Notes under the pieces: generated by a model | What the model was told of the DNA's origin: nothing | Database searches by the model: none | The model's input: only the letters and a program-made list of their open reading frames with translations | Program-made: the position numbers and the translations under genes | Part shown: piece after piece, positions 50,473 through 64,000 of the stretch | Layout of the letters: every line of letters begins with the position of its first letter | Position numbering within the stretch: position 1 is the stretch's first letter | Assembly: GCA_963682055.1 (NCBI GenBank) | Contig: OY821747.1 | Span: 17,906,258 to 17,970,257 of the forward strand | Source: Primula veris | Taxonomy: Eukaryota > Streptophyta > Magnoliopsida > Ericales > Primulaceae | Direction of reading: 5' to 3' | Length of the DNA stretch: 64,000 nt

Positions 50473-51622
50473 CTCCTTTCGTCTCAAATTATAAGTTCAT
50501 GTTTTTATGTTGGGTTGTCTCACTTTAGAAGTCCACTTTCCATAAATAGAAACAATTTGTTAGATAAAATTACATATATGTCCTTGTCACGTTAGATTTT
50601 GTAAAAAACTGAGAGACAAATTTGGAAGCAGATGGAAAGTAACCTAATTATGACATACCCTTAAATTGGGTGGATTTTCATAGTATACTTATAAATTGGG
50701 ACAAGTGGCTGAGCCATAACTTTAAATCAGTGGGGTTAAAATATTGACAAAATAAAAAAAAATTAAAATTAAGAAAAACGAAACTGCAAAATGCCAAACA
50801 TTGTTAGTTAATTTACAATCGACTCATACAGTCACCCATATCTTGAAAGCGATGCATAATAACAACGTTCAACAAACTTTCAAATATATCATTTTCAATA
50901 TAAACTACTAAATCATATAAAAAAGAAAAAACCAATGAAGTTAACTAGTTAAATAAGTTAAAAAATGCAACAACAATTTTATTCTAAATAAACTAAAATA
51001 AATCAAACAGTAAGTTTACTCAACTTAATTAATACGTGTAAATAACAAGCTAGACATTCTGTAAACAAACTATTAAACAACTAACTAATTTAAAAATCAC
51101 AACTGATTTATAAATGTTTCATTAATAATTTATCTTAATAAAAAACTAACTAAAATTTCTCCAAATTTATACAGTAACTAGCTTTTTCTAATAAAAATCT
51201 ATTAAAAATTATCATAACTTTTTAAAGTAATTAACAATTGTTAAGCAATCAAGAATAAAATCAATAAATTACATTAAATTATTAATTTTACAAACTAGTT
51301 AAGCAGTTAGGATAAAAAAAAAGGACTAAGAAAGAGGAAAAAACCCGTTGTGGCTCCAACCTACCTTATGTTGGTAATAACATGTATAACTGGTCATCGA
51401 ATAAGGGAGTGAGTTTGAGCTTTGTTAGTGTTAAGGTCATCGCTTATATATAAAGAGAATTTTGTGTATGTATAATACAAACTCTCTATTTAAATGAAAT
51501 GATAATTTTGTAATTAACTTAATATCTCATATCTATTTTGATAAATTTTATATAAAAGTCAGAGGGGTCAGTTGACCCCCTTAACACCATACCAGTTCCG
51601 CCTATGATTGGGATGGAGGGAA
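50473..51622. mobile_element. MITE split by a hAT-like element
   Basis: Outer element: TA then CTCCTTTCGTCTCAAATTAT at the left; ends at 51622 with a matching inverted end (GGGATGGAGGGAA) before TA. The inner element (about 50703-51606) is bounded by ATTGGGAC and ATTGGGAT, an 8 bp duplication typical of hAT elements, with ends AAGTGGCTGAGCCATAAC and CCAGTTCCGCCTATG as a poor inverted pair. Inner sequence is AT-rich without transposase. Confidence 0.6.
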
Positions 51623-51624
51623 TA

Positions 51625-53599
51625 TGTAATATGACTTTCCACATGTATTATTTATTTTTACCTAGTTAAATTAAATATACAAATTTGTCTCCTATATATT
51701 TGTGTAAAATACATATTTAAATTATTTTTTGCTTTTTTATGTATGAACCTCGACTTAATAACATCTATATAGTAATATTATTTTTTTTTGGTATAAGCAT
51801 ATGACTGAAGAGAGCTTTTAATGTATTTGACATGCTCATGCTTTGACATGCTCTCTCGGAATTTTTGGCTTTTTTGACTTTTTGTCTGCGCTTTGCATGC
51901 TTTCTTCTAATTTTTTTTAGGGTTGGATTTCCATTTTTCGGATTTTGTTCAACTTTTTTTTTTTATAGATTTTTTCTGGTTGATTTATGATTTATCCAAT
52001 CTTGAGATTCACAAATAATAAATACTAATTAATCAGGCAAGTCGTATATGCATGGTGTCGTCCAATGAACTCATCTAACATACCAGAAAAAAAATTAAAA
52101 CATTATGAATCGTGATAAAGGGTAGTCAAAGACAGCAATTAATAGAATCAACCTTTACGAGTTTGAGAAAGTTAAATAAGATTTTATGTAGGCATGTATA
52201 ATCGATTAATGATACTCCTACTTTGTTATAAACAGTAAGCATTATTTCATTATAAGTGACATTATTGCATTTGAACAAGAATGCATTTAATTCTTTAGTG
52301 CATGCATGCATGGATGAATATCATTTTCTCAGAGTATATAAATCCATATCTTCATCTTAGCCATTTACATTTTACATTTCTATCGAGATTAATACATAAA
52401 TAACTTTTTCAGTCAGGTTTTCTCGTCTCTTCACGCGCCGCACGAATTGCGGGTACAAACATCTCTTTCTTTTTCACGAGTTGAGACGAGATTGATTATT
52501 GTAGCTTCGTAAGCTAACATGTTTATACGAATAAATGAAGTCGAAAGACGGCTTTTCTAAACTAATGTATTATACAAAAATTTAGAAAAATAAACTAAAA
52601 ATCTACTATAATCAATCTTACTAATTCATGTATTTTTTTTTATAAACTAAGTTATTATACATAATTTCTCCTTACATGTTATGAACAAAATTTAGTATGT
52701 GTGTGTATATATGATTGAAAAATTTAGCCTATAACGGTTAATTTTAACTGATTTAATTAAGGATATATGTTCGTTAATAATCAGTTATCATCTCATGCTA
52801 GATTCGACTTTCGTTGAATTTTGTTGAAAGAATTTAACAACATTCTAAGTTTATTAAAATCAACTTCCACAAGATTCGACATACAATTTTTTTTCCATCG
52901 GGTGAATGAAAGTCGATGTGTTGAGTTCATTAAATTTATTTATTGAATTATTTTTGCATTTGATTATTTTGTCTGTATCGGCGTAAATCTTTTAATCTCT
53001 TTGTTGCTTAATGGCAGTTCAAATTAATTGGTGAACAAATCATCCTAACATTTTGCTTGGAGTGACGATAAAATTAAAAAATAGACACATGCATGATCAG
53101 AATGGGTTTTAACATAAATTTCAGGATGTTGCAAGATATCTTTAACAAAGTTCAAAATAAGAGTAAGTTCAACGATAGTGATCCAGTCCCTTTTGAGGTA
53201 TAAGTGATCACTGCCAACAATGACAAGGTATGTTTTTGGTTTGGGTCTGCTAAATATGACCCAGGGGCATATGTTAAGACATTAATGTACAATTACATAT
53301 TTTAAGTGCAATTAAAATATAACTAATGATTCTCAATTCTTTTAATGAATCATTTAATATTTATTAGCTTGATTATCCTTCTTATTTACATGACTAGTTT
53401 TTTTAATCGTTCAAGTTTTACATTATTTCATTAAGTTAGAAACCAACAATAATGGTTTAGAGGCTACGACAATGGTTTTGGGTAAGATATTTCAATGCAT
53501 TTTTAAATTATTATCGTTTATTAATATTGCTGAATTTGATACTATGTAATTAAAAAAGGTTGACATTTTTTTTAAATCATATTAAGAATTTTAATATTA
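51625..53599. other. Intergenic, nothing recognised
   Basis: AT-rich, no exon, RNA gene or terminal repeat recognised. Confidence 0.5.
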
Positions 53600-53755
53600 C
53601 TCTCTCCGTTTCCAATTAATTGTATCCTATGAAATTATATACAATTTTGACCGGTTTATAACATATATCAAAATTTTCGAAATGAAAAATTAAATCATAT
53701 AATTTAATGTTTGAACTACATGATTAACTTTTGAAAATTTTCATGCCGTTTTGTT
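53600..53755. mobile_element. Stowaway-type MITE, right end missing
   Basis: Starts CTCTCTCCGTTTCCAATTAA after TA and follows the MITE consensus through TTGAAAATTTTCATGCCG, then stops about 80 bp short of the expected right end. Confidence 0.75.
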
Positions 53756-55212
53756 TAAAAGTATATTTGCCTCGTATTTCTTTATCCATAGATTTAGAGA
53801 AAATTGTAGTTTGCATTCATGTGAATAATTTATTTTCTTTTGAAAGATATGGGCACAAAGTAAATTTCAGTTAAATTTGCTGTATACAAATAAATTTGGA
53901 GTATACATGTATTATTAATTTTAGTGTCGTTAACCGGTTCCACTAGGGCAGTGGTTAAGAAATCATTAAATGCATGGTTTTTTTTAATTTCGTTGTTCAT
54001 TAGTTTTGGAAAAGGTGCATGTCTTTTAAAACATTAAATCAAACATTAATGGATAATTAATTGTACCCATACTTAATGTTGTATGACTATTAACAACTAC
54101 TTTTCCCGTTATTTATTTAAAATATTAAAAAAAATCAATTATTTAATTAGAAAAAAAAGAAAAGAAATAAGCCTCGATTGCATTCTCATAATACAATACG
54201 TTTCAAATTCTGCCTATTTTTTTAATTTCATTATGTTTTTTTCGTAAGACAAAAAAATCCCACCAATTAATACTATAACTTTTAGTTCACAAAAATGATT
54301 TTATAACTATTAATTATAAATTGGTCTGTATTTTACACTTTCATCCTACCATGTTTCTTTCTTCCTTAAGTAAAACTACATAAAATGATTTAAAGTTTAC
54401 ATGTAATATTTTTTTGATTTTCATATTAATTTGAAACACCTAGCTTTCAGAAAAATCTTATATTATGGTATATTGAAAATATCATTATCATTACCATAAC
54501 AATAATTAAGTATACACCCATTGACTAAAATTGAATAATAATGTATTGATTAATTTGGAGAGAGACTATTAATTCCCAATAAATTAAGTATATCATTAAT
54601 TGGGTTTGTACTGATCATTAATAAACTAGCATTTGATGAGGTATATCTACAATTCTTATCAAGTGCTGGGGCACTTTTTATCATTTGCCTTAATTTTATG
54701 GGAAAGGCTACTATGGTAATTTAATAAGCATGTTTGGTTAATGTTGTGGAATGTTTAATATGGTAATTTATTAATGATATTTTCTTTATTTAAGTAGCTT
54801 TACAAACATATCTTTGGTAATAATATAATGTTTTGGTGGTATACACAACAATCATATACTATACATATAACTATTTTTATGGCTTTCGAAAGTTATTAAA
54901 TGCTTAAACGATTCCACGACCAAACCGTAATTTTATTACCATAACTTTCAAGGATATTTCGAAGCATAACCATTATAAATTTTATTGACTATCACATTTA
55001 GTGGATTATAACAATCCCATAACCTATACCTTTTGGTATTTAATAAGAATGTAAAATTTTCTATATGCGTACCATTCAGTAACTGTAGAAAAATAAAATA
55101 AAATGAAATTACTTATCTTACCATATTTTAGGATGACTTGGAGGAAGTAAATAACATCCACTCGGGTAGTCAGTCTGTGCCAGTAATTCTAGTCTCGTCT
55201 CCCATGTCTTTC
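53756..55212. other. Intergenic with a dispersed repeat
   Basis: About 54720-54950 resembles part of the CAMTA promoter unit (21780-21960 and copies): shared GTTTGGTAAT, ATAACTATTTTTAT and ATTAAATGCTTAAAC blocks and a CAAAACCGTATTTT-like end. It is probably a dispersed repeat carried inside the promoter unit. No gene seen. Confidence 0.5.
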
Positions 55213-55603
55213 TGTAACATCCCGTATTTTTATAAATGGTTTTATTCATGATTTAATTTATCCAAAAACGTTTTATACAAATTTTACCAAAAACCGGTCA
55301 CTCGACTAATTTTTAGCCAACAACCGAAACTCTTCTGAAAAAAACCTTATTTTTAAAAACCTGTTACTAATTTTACTAATAAAAAGGACCCAATAGATTT
55401 GTTTCTAAATATTTGTTATTTTTGAGTAGTAAAACAATATTTTTGGATTAAGAGTTAACTTTTAGAACTTTGGGGACCAAATAGTTCGCTTCCACAAACT
55501 ATCTCAAAACAGTTTTTCTAAACCTCAAATCAGCCCACTTCTAATTCATTAAACCAAAAACAAACCTAAAACAAGAGAAAAGAGAGAAAAAGAGAGAAAA
55601 AGA

Positions 55604-55660
55604 GAGAAGAAGAAGAAGAAGAAGAAGAAGAAGAAGAAGAAGAAGAAGAAGAAGAAGAAG
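55604..55660. repeat. GAA microsatellite in LTR
   Basis: About 17 AGA/GAA trinucleotides. The sister array at 62995-63089 is longer, so it changed length after insertion. Confidence 0.95.
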
Positions 55661-56454
55661 AGTAAGACACCGTTAGCGGGTTCATACCGGAAGTATCTCC
55701 TCTACGCTCTAAGGTAACGGGGGTTATCCATTGCGACTAGACGAGGGTGTATGTTAGGTTTCGGTTTTGTGTTTATTATAAATTGGGGGTTTTTGCCTTT
55801 ATTATTAATTATGTTCTTAAATTGTTAATTGGAGTTTATTGGTTGTAATTTTAATTCCATTATTTGAATTGTAGAGGTTGAGACCTTAGACATATTAATT
55901 TCGGATTAATGAGAATATTGATGGGTTGCGTGTTGTTATGCGTTGATTATGTGTTATCATAGTTGTTGATGAAATTGGGTAATTTATTGTTGATTAAAGA
56001 TGAATTGTAGTTTATGCATACAAGGTGTTTGTTAAAATGCCTGAATGAGGTTTATGTTGTTATACTTGTTTGGCTAGTTGTGAATCTAGCACCTATGCTT
56101 ATGGGTTATGTTGAATTACGTTTAGTGACGTATAAGAATGGGTTATTTGCGTGGATTTATATTATTGGCCGAGGCCGTATGAGAATGTGATATTTGCGTG
56201 GATTTATATTATTGGCCGAGGCCTTGTGATTTAGCTGTAGTGGCAATGGTCTCTGTCTCTCCCTAATTCCGGGGGCATAAGACGGCCGAAGGGATAGAGA
56301 ATGACTCGTCTTACGGACTGGGAGGAGTGGCGTGAGAGGTCCAAGTGCGCACTATAAATCTACTTTTATGTTAGCAATGGTCTATGTCTCTCCCTAATTC
56401 CGGGGGCATAAGACGGCCGAAGGGATAGGAAATGACCTACCTTACGGACTGGGA

Positions 56455-57294
56455 TAGGTGGCGTGAGAGGTTCATGTATGCTTTAGATGTGTGATGAAGT
56501 TACTTAAATTATTTCGTTGTAGGTTGTTATAATATTTCTTTTTATATTTTGATTATCGTTGTTGTTGTTGTTGTTGTTGTGAGTCTCGCATTTATGGGAT
56601 GGAGTGATGGTATTTTGTGGTGCCGTCCCGTCTATGTATGTGCATGGAATTCACCGTTACAATTTTGTCTTTCAGGTACAATTTAGGTTGAGACGTTCGG
56701 TTAGGAGCTATGACAATACATCACATGGGCTTGGGGCTTTCATTTTCTTTTCACTTAGAATTTATTTTAAGGTTGTAGCCTACGAGCAATTTACATTCGT
56801 TTTTTTATTTTTATAAATTTGTCAAAACTGTCTCATCTTGTAGCCGCATTTGGCAAATTCTATATTTATTTGTTGGGTAGGTGGCGTGAGAGGTCTATGT
56901 ATGCTTTAGATGTGTGATGAAGTTACTTAAATTATCTCGTTGTAGGTTGTTAAAATATTTCTTTTTATATTTTGATTATCGTTGTTGTTGTTGTTGTTGT
57001 GAGTCTTGCATTTATGGGATGGAGTGACGGTATTTTGTGGTGCCGTCCCGTCTATGTATGTGCATGAGACTCACCGTTACAATTTTGTCTTTCAGGTACA
57101 ATTTAGGTTGAGACGTTCGGTTATGAGCTATGACAATACATCACATGGGCTCGGGGCTTTCATTTTCTTTTCACTTAGATTTTATTTTAAGGTTGTAGCC
57201 TACGGGCAATTTACATTCGTTTTTTTATTTTTATAAATTTGTCAAAACTGTCTCGTCTTGTAGCCGCATTTGGCAAATTCTATATTTATTTGTT
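56455..57294 (+). repeat. 423 bp tandem duplication inside the LTR
   Basis: Unit 1 is 56455-56877, unit 2 begins at 56878 with the same TAGGTGGCGTGAGAGGT word and runs to about 57294. They differ at only a dozen or so positions. Each carries a GTTGTTGTTG tract. Confidence 0.88.
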
Positions 57295-57428
57295 TAAGCT
57301 TTCCTTTAAGCTCGCAAATGTTTTCTTTTAAAAAAATTTAAATTTTATACCAACAGGTTTCACTTTTCTTTTATTTAAAAAGGTCATGCCTCGATATCCG
57401 TGTTTATGGAATTTGGGGCGTGACAAGT

Positions 57429-57440
57429 TGGTATCAGAGC
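57429..57440 (+). promoter_or_regulatory. tRNA-iMet primer binding site
   Basis: TGGTATCAGAGC, complementary to the 3' end of initiator methionine tRNA, three bases after the 5' LTR. It extends as TAACTAGG without further perfect match. Confidence 0.85.
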
Positions 57441-60400
57441 TAACTAGGTTCTTGTATACTTTGGGACGACGGGATGATGGGTAACCATTGGACCAAGATC
57501 CATCGTATCATTTTCAGAAAACTTTTCCAAAAACTCAAAACTTTTTCTAAAACGGGGTTGCATTTAGCTTAAGACATGTAGATAGAATTTAGTAGTAGTT
57601 GATGGAAGGAAAGTCCACATGTGGGGCAAGTTGGGGACAATGATGACGCTTGTTGATCCCGGCTCGCCAAACTGGTGGGTGGACCTCTCGTCGGTATGTG
57701 TGAAGGAATACCTTAGCGAGTGGAATTTTAGAGTATGCGAGGACGCTCGGGTGCTTTAGGATATTGTATCATGATGGGTTATCCCTCGCACTTTTGTGTT
57801 GTTTGTATGCGTGTGTAGATTGATATAGTGTCTATGATGTATAAGTTTGCATGTCAAGTAGTTGCAAACTATTAGAGTGCGAGAATTGTAAGGTTGATGG
57901 TTTTAGGTAATGCGTTTTCAAATTATTAACTTGCGTGGTAATGAATATTTTATGCGAATAGATGTTGATATGTCGTGGACTAAAATGATGTAGTTGTGTG
58001 ATATGTTCCATGTAAGGAATTTACAAGTGTTGAAGAATTTTACGTTTTTGTATCGATAATTTTTTGCAGAATAACGATCGGTCGTTTGTCAAAATGATCG
58101 GTCGAATTTTTCAGACCTCTCTGGTCAGATTTGGACCAAAAACGATCGGTCGTTTGTCAAAACGATCGGTCGAAAATTTAGATTGGTCTGGTCCCTAACT
58201 CTGTTGGTTTCTGAAATAGAAAATTGTCTTAACTGAAGTGTTCATGTTAACCTTGGTAACATATTTGGTTTATATCGAATGGCGACAAAGAGAAGTTAGT
58301 ATTTAAGCATTGGTGGCAAGTTAGGTGTGATACAATTGATTATGTCATTATTATGTGTGCACGGACTTGCCTAATTTTGTATGACTAAATTTTTGTACAT
58401 TGATTGATAATTTGAGGTTTCCGTATAGGCATGGGGATGATAGTTTGAATCATTTGAGCGAGCGGTGAGACAGGGTTATGGGTGTGTGATCCATCTTTAT
58501 ACTGTACAGTACTCGGTTATTGTTTGCTTGAAAAATTTATGAAAGTTGGATATAGGAATTTATGAGAGTACCAAATTTTGTTGGGTTGATTACTGATATT
58601 TTAGTAGGTGGCATGTAAGCAGTATTTTAGTAAATATGCAGGCCAATTATTAGTAATTCATCTTTGGCAGGAATTTGTTAGAGCAATTTTTCTAGTATGT
58701 TAAACTGTGTAAGAATTGTCATTAGGGTTGCCAAGGTTGCTAATTTATGGTTGTGCTGGTTTTAGTACTTGATGCTAGTGATTATAAACTATAAAAGACT
58801 ATTCAGTTTTAGAGATTCTTCTTTCTAGCATAGGAACCAGATTAAATCGCGAATTGAAGGAGACTACTAACTACTTGGTGAAACAATGAATGAGAAACTG
58901 TAAAAGGAAAGGTCTGTGTCTGACCCGCTTTTGGATTGAGGATTAGATTAGGTGTATATTTTGTGGTGAATGAGAATGTAAGTTTAATGACATAATTTTT
59001 ATGCCTAAGGTTTGGAAGTAGGTCGATGAGTTGATTTCAAGATAAGTGCGCAAATTAACTTGATGATTAGTTTACGTGAGATTAATTCAGGTATGGTTTG
59101 TAGTGTTTAGTTGGATAAGTCGTTACATGATTGTTGATCTTGATGATAAGGTGCAGTACCCGAAGTTTGGTTTGTTGTGAGAGAGGGTTGTTTGTTCTTG
59201 TTTCATGATTGAATGGATTAACATTAATTAGGTGTTTTATTTTTATTTTTATTTTTGGAGATGGCTGATGGTTGAAGAAGTGTTATTTCAACTTGCTTTT
59301 ATCAGGTGGTGTTGGTTGTGGTTTGAACATGTAAGAATAATGTTGAGCACGCACGGATTTAGATTACCCAGGTTCCTTAGTTGCATTGCTTGTTCAATTT
59401 CCTCATTTAGTACAGAGAAGATTATAATTTTTAAGAGAATCTGTAGATTGATTTAAAATTTCATCCGAGGCAAGTAAGAACCTAGAGAGAAAGAAAAAGG
59501 GGTTGAACAGCCTGGTTTTTATGCGCTTCTATAATTGAATGATTGTGCTAAATTATGGATTTTGGATGACTAGATTATGGAGGGAAATAGTAGGAGTGTT
59601 CCTTTCGCCGGGCGAATCGGAACTCAGTTTTAAAGTCGGTTACGGTAAGTAAGGCTAGTCATGAGTTATTATAATTGCTTGGAGTGTTGGCAGGCTATTC
59701 AATTGCATTATAACAAATTGGGTAATATTGAATTATGTACATGAGTTCAAATCGTGTGGATCTATGTATGTTTTTTTTTGTTTGTGTGATAATGAATAAC
59801 AACCACGAAAAAAAAGAAGAAGAAGCCAGCTCTTATATGTTCAAGTTAAGCTTTGGAATTTCTCAGGAAACAAGAAGTTGCAGGTTTGATTATTCTTGTT
59901 AATTTTGGAGTTGATTGTGAAGGATCTGTATATAAGTAGATTCGATAGAGAACATAGGAATACGAGATTTGGTAGCTTTTTCTAAGGATAAAGAGTACTT
60001 ATATTTAAAGTAGTTGTTTTGTTGATCTTTTGCTAGTGGTATAATTGTTTAACACTTAAAGGGTAAGGATATCAAATGGATTATTATGGCCGTTATTATG
60101 AAGCTTAATTGGATAACATTTTCTTGGTGGAGTGTGTTGTGGGTTACAAATTAGAAGTGTCTATTTAGTTTTCAAGAGATTCATGTTTGAGCATATGCAA
60201 AAGTTTATGTCCAGGTTTGGGAACTATTTATTATTATTTTTTTTTACTACTTGGTGAACTATGAAAGAAAGGTGGTAAAAAGAAAGGTCATGGGAGAATT
60301 TATACATACAAAAGGAATTGAAAGAGTGTAACTCGAGTTTGTTGAGAATCTGAGATGTAATTCAAGTAGATGCTAGCCTTGTGTGATTAGCTTACGTCTT

Positions 60401-62602
60401 GTTCTAATAGAATAATTGGTTAAGTCCTTGAGTGATGATGGTTCTCAATGATGAGTAGGTATAATTTTAGGTGGTTATAGAGAAAAATTGCTTCTTTTAT
60501 TTGATTGGATAGTTTATAATGATATTGAAACTGATTAAATGGTATTTAGGCATTAGATTAAAGGATGTATTCATTGAATTACGTAGGAAATATAAACCCT
60601 GGTCTGTTTATAGTTGTTGTTTGTATTTGTAGGGACATGTTAGGAATAAGACGTTTAAGCATAGAAGGAATTGGTTACCCGATGTTTTTGATTGGATGTT
60701 AACTAGGGAGAAACTTGTTTGCGTTCTACAGCTATATTGAGAAATCGAAAACTGGAAGTTGGATTTGTTTTACAAGTTATAAGGTTGGGGGTACATGAGT
60801 TTTCTACCATTGGTTAGAACATAAAGGATGCCGATTAATTGAAGTTTTATGTTCTTGTTATATGTAATTTTCCGAGTTAGTCGAAACCTTGTTTGATATA
60901 GTTTTGTTACTTTTGTATACTTTAGTAGAGACCGTGTAGCTGGGCAATTGTATATGACCAGAAAATATTAAGGCATACGTGTATCAGTTGTCGGGCAAAT
61001 TAGTAAAGTTATTAAAGTCGGTTAAAATGGTCAGGATTGTCATCTAGATTGTTATACTAATACCCATTTTATAATAATTATTATTTTTGTGTTAATGTCT
61101 TACTGCGAGTGGTTCTAAGCTACAGACAGATTATCTGAGTTCTGGACAAGTCCTTTTTCATCATATGTAGTGTGTGTGTTGAGTATTTGGGAAGATTGTT
61201 GACGCTTGGTGAAACCCTGAAAGAAAACCGAAAAAGGAAAAAAAATGTCTGTATCCGTACTTCCTTTAGGCTTTTAGACCGAGTGTTTTAGGATATAGCT
61301 GATTAAAATACAAGTCTGATGATATTAGAAACAGAGTACTATGTTAGCACCACGATTATTATTATTTTATCAGAGCGTGCAGCGGAAGCACGGGAAATAG
61401 AAATAGATGTTAAGGTAAAGGTAAAGGAGTCATTTCATTTTATTGATGGAACTTTCGCGATTCGGAGATAGTGTGAAAACTAAGATCTACTATTTTTTTT
61501 ATTTTATTTTTTTTAAATTCACTTGTGTTGGGTAAATAGGAATTATTACACTAGGGAAAATAAAGAGCGGAGGTTAGCAGGTAACTGACTATGGAGATAA
61601 ATTTTAAGGGACGAAACCTTATCAGGGGAAGAATGCGACACCCATAGTTGTTGATACCTCGGTCATGAATTTATTTATTTATTTATTTGTTTTATTATTA
61701 TTATTATTTTTTTTTTCTTCTTCGCACAACACTGATATTGATTGTTAATCAACATTTTTGAGTAAATGTTTCACACATTTTATGGAGTGGCATCTTTATC
61801 GAGATAGGTTGATAACAGAGTTTGAGTTATATAAGGAGCTGTTATCTAAAGATATTTTTGCATCTGGTATATATTCACCGAGACTTGAACTAATGTTAAG
61901 TTTCGGGACGAAACTTCTTTAAGTGGGAAAGAGTGTGAAATCCCGTATTTTAATTCTATTTTATATTTGCTATTAGTGTTATAATATGATCTTCTTGGGA
62001 CTATTTTTGATATTATGGATAGATAGCGAGATCGTTTGGTAATTGGCAATAAATTAGGATTCATGTATTAAGATTATGTTATGCTATGGTAGTTAATTAA
62101 ATGAGAAGACAGAGAGTTTTGTAACAAGATGAGTTATTAGGACGCATAATTGGGACTTAAAGAGTTGGTCCTTTCATTTTTTTTTTTAATTTTACAAGCT
62201 TATATATTCCCTGTATAAAATGTGTTCACCATAAAATCAGCACCATACCTGTGTGTATATAAAAAGGCTGAATTTTGAGTTTTGTAGACGTTGTGGAGTT
62301 GTTGAGGTAGAAGCATGTCATCTTAGTTGTTGAGCTAGAAGCATGTTATCTATGTTACATTATTTTATTTTATTTTATTAGTCATTGTTTTACATTATCG
62401 AGACACTTACGTATCTTTCGTTTACTTGAGTTATGAATGGAGGAGTTGTTATGAGTTGTGTACCCTGATTATTTTATTTCTTAGATTATGACACGAATTG
62501 TACGTTTAAATTTTATGGCCTTATTTATAAAAGTTTATAATTTCTGGGTATAGTTGTTTAGAGAGGAAATTTCGGGACGAAATTTTTTTAAGGAGGGTTA
62601 GT
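57441..62602 (+). other. Non-coding internal region of the large LTR element
   Basis: No protein block recognised. Distant internal repeats: ACTACTTGGTGAA plus AAAGGAAAGGTC at 58868, 60246 and (weaker) 61203; GATTAGTTTACGT near 59062 and GATTAGCTTACGT near 60383. A 34 bp CGATCGGTCG repeat lies at 58073 and 58141. Three terminus-like GGGACGAAA modules lie at 61608, 61906 and 62573. Confidence 0.7.
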
Positions 62603-64000
62603 TGTAACATCCCGTATTTTTATAAATGGTTTTATTCATGATTTAATTTATCCAAAAACGTTTTATACAAATTTTACCAAAAACCGGTCACTCGACTAAT
62701 TTTTAGCCAACAACCGAAACCCTTCTGAAAAAAACCTTATTTTTAAAAACCTGTTACTAATTTTACTAATAAAAAGGACCCAATAGATTTGTTTCTAAAT
62801 ATTTGTTATTTTTGAGTAGTAAAACAATATTTTTGGATTAAGAGTTAACTTTTAGAATTTTGGGGACCAAATAGTCCGCTTCCACAAACTATCTCAAAAC
62901 AGTTTTTCTAAACCTCAAATCAGCCCACTTCTAATTCATTAAACCAAAAACAAACCTAAAACAAGAGAAAAGAGAGAAAAAGAGAGAAAAAGAGAGAAGA
63001 AGAAGAAAAAGAAGAAGAAGAAGAAGAAGAAGAAGAAGAAGAAGAAGAAGAAGAAGAAGAAGAAGAAGAAGAAGAAGAAGAAGAAGAAGACACCGTTAGC
63101 GGGTTCATACCGGAAGTATCTTCTCTACGCTCTAAGTTAACGGGGGTTATCCATTGCGACTAGACGAGTGTGTATGTTAGGTTTTGGTTTTGTGTTTATT
63201 ATAAATTGGGGGTTTTTGCCTTTATTATTAATTATGTTCTTAAATTGTTAATTGGAGTTTATTGGTTGTAATTTTAATTCCATTATTTGAATTGTAGAGG
63301 TTGAGACCTTAGACATATTAATTTCGGATTAATGAGAATATTGATGGGTTGCGTGTTGTTATGCGTTGATTATGTGTTATCATAGTTGTTGATGAAATTG
63401 GGTAATTTATTGTTGATTAAAGATGAATTGTAGTTTATGCATACAAGGTGTTTGTTAAAATGCCTGAATGAGGTTTATGTTGTTATACTTGTTTGGCTAG
63501 TTGTGAATCTAGCACCTATGCTTATGGGTTATGTTGAATTACGTTTAGTGACGTATAAGAATGGGTTATTTGCGTGGATTTATATTATTGGCCGAGGCCG
63601 TATGAGAATGTGATATTTGCGTGGATTTATATTATTGGCCGAGGCCTTGTGATTTAGCTGTAGTGGCAATGGTCTATGTCTCTCCCTAATTCCGGGGGCA
63701 TAAGACGGCCGAAGGGATAGAGAATGACTCGTCTTACGGACTGGGAGGAGTGGCGTGAGAGGTCCAAGTGTGCACTATAAATCTACTTTTATGTTAGCAA
63801 TGGTCTATGTCTCTCCCTAATTCCGGGGGCATAAGACGGCCGAAGGGATAGGGAATGACCTACCTTACGGACTGGGGTAGGTGGCGTGAGAGGTCCATGT
63901 ATGCTTTAGATGTGTGATGAAGTTACTTAAATTATCTCGTTGTAGGTTGTTATAATATTTCTTTTTATATTTTGATTATCGTTGTTGTTGTTGTTGTTGT
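62603..64000 (+). repeat. 3' LTR, cut by window end
   Basis: First 1398 bp of the second LTR. It reaches the start of the segment that is duplicated in the 5' LTR, so whether it also carries the 423 bp duplication cannot be seen. Confidence 0.9.

Larger units (their letters stand above)
55213..57425 (+). repeat. 5' LTR, 2.2 kb
   Basis: TG at 55213 to CA at 57425 just before the primer site. Contains a GAA array (about 55604-55660), a 47 bp tandem pair (56146, 56193), a 131 bp tandem pair (56243, 56374) and a 423 bp tandem pair (56455, 56878). Short open frames in the 423 bp units are duplicates of each other and look incidental. Confidence 0.85.
55213..64000 (+). mobile_element. Large non-autonomous LTR element, LARD-like, 3' end beyond window
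   Basis: Two direct repeats start TGTAACATCCCGTATTTT at 55213 and 62603 and match for about 1.4 kb to the window end with roughly 14 substitutions plus GAA length change, near 99 percent identity. A tRNA-iMet primer site follows the first LTR and a purine-rich stretch precedes the second. The 5.2 kb between them has no frame over about 75 codons and no Gag or Pol block. The TGTAACAyCCCG start and a GGGACGAAAT word near the 3' end recall Tekay/Del chromoviruses; assignment is inference. Confidence 0.85.

Overview
This is a eudicot-like plant nuclear window: AT-rich, intron-rich, with plant-specific gene families, Stowaway-type MITEs, LTR retrotransposons and long TA, ATT and GAA microsatellites. 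It holds two intact-looking protein genes; everything else recognisable is repeat or mobile-element DNA.

Layout. 1-9093 is intergenic: a three-copy tandem repeat at the left edge, one complete MITE, simple and low-complexity repeats, and a GA-rich purine tract. 9094-21584 (minus strand) is a 12-exon calmodulin-binding transcription activator (CAMTA; CG-1, TIG, ankyrin and IQ domains; 1028 residues by my splice model). Its first coding exon and promoter lie in a ~2 kb unit present four times in tandem (about 20622-27750), so three extra start-codon-bearing first exons lie upstream in the same orientation. 27750-33373 is intergenic with a TAA array, a cluster of palindromes and the promoter of the next gene. 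33374-42422 (plus strand) is a 12-exon C-type cyclin-dependent kinase (CDKC, CDK9/P-TEFb class; 511 residues). 43426-50254 is a Ty1-copia LTR retrotransposon with 200 bp LTRs and a perfect 5 bp target duplication, inserted inside a Stowaway-type MITE. 50473-51622 is a second MITE split by a ~900 bp hAT-like element. 55213 to the window end is a large LTR element with ~2.2 kb LTRs, a tRNA-iMet primer site and ~5.2 kb of internal DNA with no recognisable coding, resembling a non-autonomous LARD-type element.

The most unusual signal is inside the copia element. Its LTRs differ at only about 9 of 200 positions, yet the pol relic is broken and lacks the RT catalytic YVDD segment. The body carries perfect or near-perfect stem-loops, almost tiled through 48.7-49.2 kb. 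Seventeen of them share an 8 nt loop close to CCNGTCGT, always in the sense orientation, while their stems differ. I know of no described family with this layout. The second strong lead is the fourfold CAMTA promoter and first-exon array, which could supply alternative promoters to a Ca2+-responsive regulator.

The two genes both act in transcription: CAMTA as a Ca2+/calmodulin-responsive DNA-binding factor, CDKC as a kinase of the RNA polymerase II tail. They are 5.6-12 kb apart, divergently oriented (CAMTA minus on the left, CDKC plus on the right), and nothing here shows co-regulation. All exon models rest on reading frame, GT-AG sites and family knowledge, not transcripts.
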